Below, in pieces: positions 59,817 through 64,000 of a stretch of 64,000 bases of DNA. Position 1 is the first letter of the stretch, and each line of letters opens with the position of its first letter. The stretch is taken from NCBI GenBank assembly GCA_021787595.1, contig JAJYLQ010000013.1:1-64000 (forward strand). Direction: 5' to 3'. The notes under the pieces are model-generated. The model was not told where the DNA came from. It made no database searches and saw nothing but the letters and a program-made list of their open reading frames with translations. Position numbers and translations under genes: made by a program. This DNA comes from Chloroflexota bacterium. Its GTDB lineage: Bacteria; Chloroflexota; Anaerolineae; Anaerolineales; Villigracilaceae.

Positions 59817-60801
59817 AAGCAATTGGGGTTTGCTCGGACACGAATGGGCTGTGGACATGCTGCGCCAGCATGTCGCGCACGATGCAACGCGCCATGCGTA
59901 TCTCTTCGCGGGACCTCCGGGCGTGGGACGCCGCACGCTGGCCTTGCGTTTGGCTCAGGCCTTGAACTGCACGCAGGCCGTCGAACCGGGCGTGCCCTGC
60001 TTCAAATGCCGCGACTGCAAACAAATCGAGGCGATGCTGCATCCTGACCTGACGATCATTCAAGCGGATTCCGAAGGCGGCACGTTGAAAGTGGACCAAG
60101 TCCGCGAGGTGCAGCGGTCGCTGACGCTCAAGCCATATCAATCCAAATATCGCGTGGCACTATTCCTCCGCTTTCAAGAAGCCAATGATAATGCAGCAAA
60201 TGCTTTGCTCAAAACGCTCGAAGAAGCGCCATCGTATGCGGTTTTGATTTTGACCGCCGATAATCCTGAAGGACTTTTGCCGACCATCGTTTCGCGCTGC
60301 GAAGTATTGCGCTTGCGTCCATTGCCGCTGGAAATCGTTGAATCGTTTCTCAAAGAACGCGGCGCAGACGAAGACTCGGCGCGGCTCATCTCGCACGTCA
60401 GCGGCGGACGACCCGGTTATGCCTTGCGATTGTTGCAAAATCCAAATACGTTGGCATTCCGCGACGAAAAGTTAGGCGATCTGCAAACATTGCTTCCTGC
60501 CACGCGCGTGGACAAATTTTCCTACGCCGAGAAACTCTCCAAAGATAAAGATGGAATGCGGAATGTTCTTTTGCTGTGGCTGTCGTTTTGGCGCGATGTA
60601 TTGCTGCGCGTGGGCGGCGCGTCCACGCCGATTGCGAACATTGACCGGGTGCAGGAAATCGAATTTTTAGCGGGGAGAATCAATTTGTCCGAGGCGCGAC
60701 GCGTGGTATCCGATTTGGAAAAAGCCTTGTCGCAGCTCGAGGCCAATGTCAACGCGCGCTTGCTGGCTGAGGTCCTATTGCTTGATTGGCCGAAAACTTG
60801 A
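59788..60801 (+). CDS. holB: DNA polymerase III delta' subunit
   Basis: A clamp-loader AAA+ protein of 337 residues. Signatures: NWGLLGHEWAVDMLRQHV, the P-loop region FAGPPGVGRRTLALRLAQAL, the four-Cys zinc module with CFKCRDCKQ, LKTLEEAPSYAVLILTADNPEGLLPTIVSRC with sensor 1, and a C-terminal collar domain. The P-loop Lys of ATP-binding loader subunits is Arg (GVGRRT), compatible with a non-hydrolysing delta'. ATG 59788 and the first 11 residues (MTDPSTTLRTS) are encoded by repeat words, and the family-like protein begins at NWGLLG. An alternative start at TTG 59830 would lose conserved residues. Confidence 0.92.
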   Translation: MTDPSTTLRTSNWGLLGHEWAVDMLRQHVAHDATRHAYLFAGPPGVGRRTLALRLAQALNCTQAVEPGVPCFKCRDCKQIEAMLHPDLTIIQADSEGGTLKVDQVREVQRSLTLKPYQSKYRVALFLRFQEANDNAANALLKTLEEAPSYAVLILTADNPEGLLPTIVSRCEVLRLRPLPLEIVESFLKERGADEDSARLISHVSGGRPGYALRLLQNPNTLAFRDEKLGDLQTLLPATRVDKFSYAEKLSKDKDGMRNVLLLWLSFWRDVLLRVGGASTPIANIDRVQEIEFLAGRINLSEARRVVSDLEKALSQLEANVNARLLAEVLLLDWPKT

Positions 60802-60825
60802 TCCACCTCGAAAGGAGAAGAAGAA

Positions 60826-61044
60826 ATGTGCCGAAGCATTAAAGTTTTGCGGTTGCAGGATCGCGTCGCAACGGAACAGGAAATCAACGAGGCCGCCCTG
60901 CAATACGTCCGCAAGATAAGCGGCTATCGAAAGCCGTCCAAAGCCAACCAGACCGCGTTCGACGCGGCGGTGCGCGAGGTAGCGTTGTCCACACAGAAAT
61001 TACTGGCAAGCCTCTCCGCCAAACAAATGCATGAACCTGCCTGA
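60826..61044 (+). CDS. DUF2277 family protein
   Basis: The 72-residue protein has the DUF2277 pattern MCRSIKVLRL, ATEQEINEAALQYVRKISGYRKPSKANQ and AFDAAVREVA. The family is small, helical and of unknown function. AAAGGAGAAGAAG precedes ATG 60826. It lies 24 bp after holB and ends the operon before a terminator. Confidence 0.9.
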   Translation: MCRSIKVLRLQDRVATEQEINEAALQYVRKISGYRKPSKANQTAFDAAVREVALSTQKLLASLSAKQMHEPA

Positions 61045-61128
61045 CCTGCCGATGATCCCGAAAGGCAGCGTTTAGCCAGTCAGTGTTAATCCAATCACTG
61101 GCCCAAACTCAAAATAGACATAAATCCG

Positions 61129-61162
61129 ACATCTCTCCGAAATGAAAACGGAGAGATGTTTT
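61129..61162 (+). terminator. Terminator after the DUF2277 gene
   Basis: ACATCTCTCCG and CGGAGAGATGT form an 11-bp perfect stem with a 9-base loop, followed by TTTTGTT. Confidence 0.9.
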
Positions 61163-61215
61163 GTTCTCATTGACGAACAGACAATATATGAAATGACCGC
61201 TATCAATATTGATAG

Positions 61216-61244
61216 TTGACGCTTTATCTCTATTATTATAAAAT
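61216..61244 (+). promoter_or_regulatory. Promoter of the surface-protein gene
   Basis: TTGACG (61216-61221) and TAAAAT (61239-61244) are 17 bp apart in an AT-rich stretch. The predicted leader is about 185 nt. Confidence 0.72.
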
Positions 61245-61350
61245 CCTTAACGGTTTTTTTGTTTGCGGATGCGACGACCCAGGTCCTGGATTTGGCCGCT
61301 TCTTCCTTTTGCAATCATTTCCCGCTTGGATAAGGGCCCTGGCGAGCAAG

Positions 61351-61382
61351 TAGCGAAACCGACCGCATCGTTTCGCTATTTT
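61351..61382 (+). promoter_or_regulatory. Leader hairpin with T-run before the surface-protein gene
   Basis: TAGCGAAAC (61351-61359) and GTTTCGCTA (61370-61378) form a perfect 9-bp stem followed by TTTT. It lies inside the leader and looks like a conditional terminator. The upstream leader (61250-61350) has further GC-rich complementary segments and could hold a sensor, but I recognise no known riboswitch. Confidence 0.6.
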
Positions 61383-61435
61383 GATTCTTTAATCGAGGAC
61401 ACATGACAAGGCTTTTCAGCAAAGGGAGGTTAGCA

Positions 61436-64000
61436 ATGATTTCATTTGGAAGCAAAATTCTGTTAATAGCCAGCGTGTTGCTGGCTATGTTGTTGCAGCC
61501 ACAAGGTCCGGTGTTTGCCTCCGCAAACCTGACCATCACGCCCATTACGTGGAACGTGGTCGGCCTGGACAGCAACAACGTCAATGTCGGCCCGAACAAT
61601 TTTCCGGTGGGAGCGAGGGTTTGTAATACCGGCGATGCGGCCACCAATGTCACAGCCAATTTCGTATGGGAGGATACCGTGGCGGGCTATACGGGACCCA
61701 CGCCCAACCCTTATGTCCACTTACGCACCGGTTCGGCTGGGTCAACGAGTCCCATTACCCTATCCACATTAGCTGCAGGGACCGCAGCCAACCCAACCTG
61801 TTATGACTTTTATTTTGAAGTCACTGTTGATCGTAATTCAGCTGCCTATTCCAGCTACGATCAAACCACCCATGTTTCTACCAACATTCGCAGATATCAC
61901 ATAGATATTAGCGCCACTGGCGTCACCACACTCAGCACCCCCTCTCCCCGAGATGTCTTCGTGGAGCACCTGATTTCGCAGAACCGCAACGGCGTTGACA
62001 ATGTGGAACTCAGCACGGATGGTATAAACTATACCAGCTACGGTGCGGGCACCACGATGAGTTTAATGGTGGGAAATACATATCACATCCGAATGGATGG
62101 GCATACTGCCACCCAGGGCTATAACCAACTCGAAGACTTCATCAATTTACCCAACACCATTTTCCAGGTGCTTGCGGTTTCGTCCACTTATTCAGCCGAC
62201 TCATCCACTTTCGTAGCTAATTCAAGCGATAAGTTGTATGCGGACGCCTGTTTATGGGACCCTGACCCCAACACCCCCACCTATCTTTCCTGCATCGGTA
62301 GCGATGGCAAGATTGGCGGCACGATCAGCACAGATTACACCGTCAAGATCATTAGCGGGGCAGGCACCACCCAGACGTTGAGCACGTTGATCTACGACTT
62401 TTCAGGAAGCAGCTTCCACTATAACTCCGATCTTTCAACCAGCGTGCGCTATGCTTCCATCTCATCGCCCCTCACCATGACGAAGTCGTTCTCGCCAACA
62501 TCTATCACCAGCGGCGGGACTTCCACATTAACGATTACGATCAACAATACCAGTTCATCCGATGTGACCGGCGTCGGTTTGACGGACCCAATGCCATCCG
62601 GGGTGACCATTTCTGGCAGCGCTGCAAGTTCATGCGGAGGCATTAGCAACACAACAGGCTCGATTACCCTGACCAATGCCACGATCCCCACTGCTGGTTG
62701 TACAATCCAGGCCACCGTCACTTCCTCGACCAAAGCCACCTATACCAATACCACCGATGATCTCTTCATCAATGGCAGTGACACGGGGACCAACGCCAGC
62801 GCCAATTTGACCGTGGCTTCAACCAGCAGCGGAAGCGGGTTATGCGGCCTTACACTGGCAGAATGGACTTTTACAGGTGCAACCTCCGCGACGAATCCGC
62901 TCCCTTCCACAAATAATGTGTCCGCCGCGGCTGCCAGCACCACCGTCTCCTCGCCGACAATAGACACGAACGCCAACGATGGTAACCCTGCCCCCTCGTG
63001 GCAGGGACAGGGATTCGATACAGGCTCCTCGGTCAATCCTGATACATCCAGGTACTTCCAATTTCAAATTGATACAAGCAATTACAGCAATGTGCAAATC
63101 AGCTTTGACTATTTGGAGACTTCGTCGAATTGGGCGAGCGGCGCAACCATCCTGGTATATACCAGCACGACGGGCGCCTCAGGCTCGTTTGCATTGAGCG
63201 GATCCAATGCCCTGACCGCCAGCCGGCAAAATAGCACCTTTACCGCGACATCCACGGGCGCCAGCTCAACCTATTTCAGAATCTTTGCAGACAACGCGCA
63301 AAATACAAACGCCGCGCTTTCCATTGATAACGTCACCTTTACGGGTTGCGGAACCGCCCAACAGCCCACCATCACCAAAGCTTTCTCACCGGCAACCATC
63401 GGCGCGGGCGGCACCTCCCAGCTTCAGTTCACTTTGACCAACCCTAACAGCGCCAGCTTGACGGGTGTTGCTTTTTCGGACACGCTTCCATCGGGCGTAA
63501 CGGTTTCCGGCACTCCCGCGACACCGCAATGCGGAGGCACGATCTCCAGCACGTCCAACTCGATTGCGTTATCGGGCGGCACCCTCGCGGCCGGCAGCAA
63601 TTGCACCGTCATGCTCAATGTGACCGCGGCCTCCGCGGGAGCTTACATAAATACCAGCGGATATATATCGAGCAATGAGTCGGGAACCAATACGGGCGCG
63701 GGAGGTTCCGCCAGCGCCACGCTGACAGTTCTTGCGCCGCCCGTAATTTCGAAATCGTTTTCGCCCAATCCCATCTATGCGGGCGGCACGAGCACACTGA
63801 CATTCACGATCACCAATCCCAATGCCAGCGCAGGCTTATCTGGTGTCGGATTTACCGATACATTTCCTTCGGGCCTTACTGTTTCCACCGCGCCCGCCAC
63901 GCCGCAGTGCAGCGGCACGGTTTCTTCCACATCCGGCAGCATTACGCTTGGCGGAGGCAGCATTGCGGCAGGCGGCAGTTGTACGGTCACGGTGGCGACA
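61436..64000 (+). CDS. Large secreted repeat protein (DUF11/DUF7933-type), cut by window end
   Basis: An 855-codon open frame runs to the window edge without a stop. GGGAGG precedes ATG 61436. The signal peptide (ILLIASVLLAMLLQPQGPVFA, about 8-28) is followed by a beta-rich N-terminal region (to about 340) and then Ig-like repeats. Their start motifs are TMTKSFSPTSITSGGTSTLT (about 345), TITKAFSPATIGAGGTSQLQ (about 643) and VISKSFSPNPIYAGGTSTLT (about 767). Each repeat has a CGG or CSG cysteine and a second Cys (GCTIQA, NCTVML, SCTVTV) that could pair. A CBM- or jellyroll-like insertion (about 465-640) separates the first two. It is probably a surface or sheath adhesin, Thr/Ser-rich and Lys-poor. 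The C-terminal anchor is not visible. Confidence 0.85.
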   Translation, partial: MISFGSKILLIASVLLAMLLQPQGPVFASANLTITPITWNVVGLDSNNVNVGPNNFPVGARVCNTGDAATNVTANFVWEDTVAGYTGPTPNPYVHLRTGSAGSTSPITLSTLAAGTAANPTCYDFYFEVTVDRNSAAYSSYDQTTHVSTNIRRYHIDISATGVTTLSTPSPRDVFVEHLISQNRNGVDNVELSTDGINYTSYGAGTTMSLMVGNTYHIRMDGHTATQGYNQLEDFINLPNTIFQVLAVSSTYSADSSTFVANSSDKLYADACLWDPDPNTPTYLSCIGSDGKIGGTISTDYTVKIISGAGTTQTLSTLIYDFSGSSFHYNSDLSTSVRYASISSPLTMTKSFSPTSITSGGTSTLTITINNTSSSDVTGVGLTDPMPSGVTISGSAASSCGGISNTTGSITLTNATIPTAGCTIQATVTSSTKATYTNTTDDLFINGSDTGTNASANLTVASTSSGSGLCGLTLAEWTFTGATSATNPLPSTNNVSAAAASTTVSSPTIDTNANDGNPAPSWQGQGFDTGSSVNPDTSRYFQFQIDTSNYSNVQISFDYLETSSNWASGATILVYTSTTGASGSFALSGSNALTASRQNSTFTATSTGASSTYFRIFADNAQNTNAALSIDNVTFTGCGTAQQPTITKAFSPATIGAGGTSQLQFTLTNPNSASLTGVAFSDTLPSGVTVSGTPATPQCGGTISSTSNSIALSGGTLAAGSNCTVMLNVTAASAGAYINTSGYISSNESGTNTGAGGSASATLTVLAPPVISKSFSPNPIYAGGTSTLTFTITNPNASAGLSGVGFTDTFPSGLTVSTAPATPQCSGTVSSTSGSITLGGGSIAAGGSCTVTVAT

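Noticed and set aside
61250-61435. Possible cyclic-di-GMP riboswitch upstream of the surface-protein gene
   Set aside because: Conserved GEMM core segments could not be found; only the terminal hairpin is clear.

Overview
The window looks like a chromosomal segment of an uncultured or environmental Chloroflexota, most likely class Anaerolineae. This is inferred from the proteins, not from a database match. The signs are secreted proteins with Pro/Thr-rich tails, PD40 beta-propeller proteins, an infC-rpmI-rplT cluster, a T-box-controlled thrS, and NurA/HAS-barrel, DUF2277, DUF711, DUF981 and YwbE-like genes. Spacers are also crowded with short palindromic 'word' repeats. Genes lie on both strands in short, tightly overlapping operons. 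Most of the sequence is GC-moderate and of uniform style. The clear exceptions are the AT-richer gene at 12748 and the restriction-modification pair at 44287-46810.

Layout. 1-2.0 kb: edge of an insertion sequence, a frameshifted metallo-beta-lactamase-fold gene, a Crp/Fnr regulator and tRNA-Val(GAC). 2.1-5.6 kb: two small membrane proteins, then promoter, T-box leader and thrS. 5.7-9.6 kb (minus): an ECF sigma factor, its probable membrane anti-sigma/propeller protein and a CAP-LysM surface protein. 9.6-11.2 kb: infC (apparent AUC start), rpmI, rplT. 11.2-16.3 kb: macro-domain protein, SpoU rRNA methyltransferase, an orphan, a DUF711 protein, an ArsR-DUF2087 regulator with a 32-bp perfect palindrome, and a branched-chain aminotransferase. 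16.3-18.4 kb (minus): nurA / tandem SH3 / HAS-barrel operon. 19-21.4 kb: panC and a TIR-formylglycine-enzyme-like fusion. 21.5-26 kb (minus): propeller lipoprotein, two PII-like cyclic-di-AMP receptor proteins, an alpha/alpha-barrel glycosidase. 26-35.2 kb: MaoC hydratase, class A PBP, creatininase-family amidase, then a phosphodiesterase / membrane / Tat-exported alkaline-phosphatase-fold / sulfotransferase locus. 35.2-40.5 kb: rpoC behind its own promoter and hairpin leader, and a methyltransferase. 40.6-42.8 kb: Na+/H+ antiporter fused to a cyclic-di-AMP receptor domain, plus a free paralogue. 42.9-48.5 kb: class V aminotransferase, AccI-type restriction-modification system, DinB, VOC, YwbE, PlsY-like. 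48.6-55.7 kb (minus): PP2C phosphatase, VWA-FHA protein, multi-pass membrane protein, guaA, HIT protein, xpt. 55.8-61 kb: maf, a lipoprotein PBP2, rsgA, holB, DUF2277. 61.4 kb to the end: the N-terminal part of a large secreted repeat protein.

Themes. Cell-envelope building (two PBPs, PlsY-like, CAP-LysM, repeat surface protein, envelope phosphodiesterase/sulfotransferase locus) sits beside information processing (thrS, infC cluster, rpoC, rsgA, holB, rRNA methyltransferase) and purine salvage (guaA, xpt). Four copies of one PII-like cyclic-di-AMP receptor domain occur at two loci, each locus in the order long form then short form. At one locus the long form is fused to a cation/proton antiporter, which suggests direct second-messenger control of ion transport.

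The most striking background feature is the density of dispersed palindromic and short-tandem repeats. At least seven inverted repeats with GTAGGGGC-like or closely related ends, and several other word families, fill spacers, act as likely terminators, form part of the T-box leader and supply start or stop codons. Some sit in frame inside conserved genes (SpoU methyltransferase, guaA, holB, the TIR fusion). A decayed second copy of the xpt 3' end lies between two such repeats.
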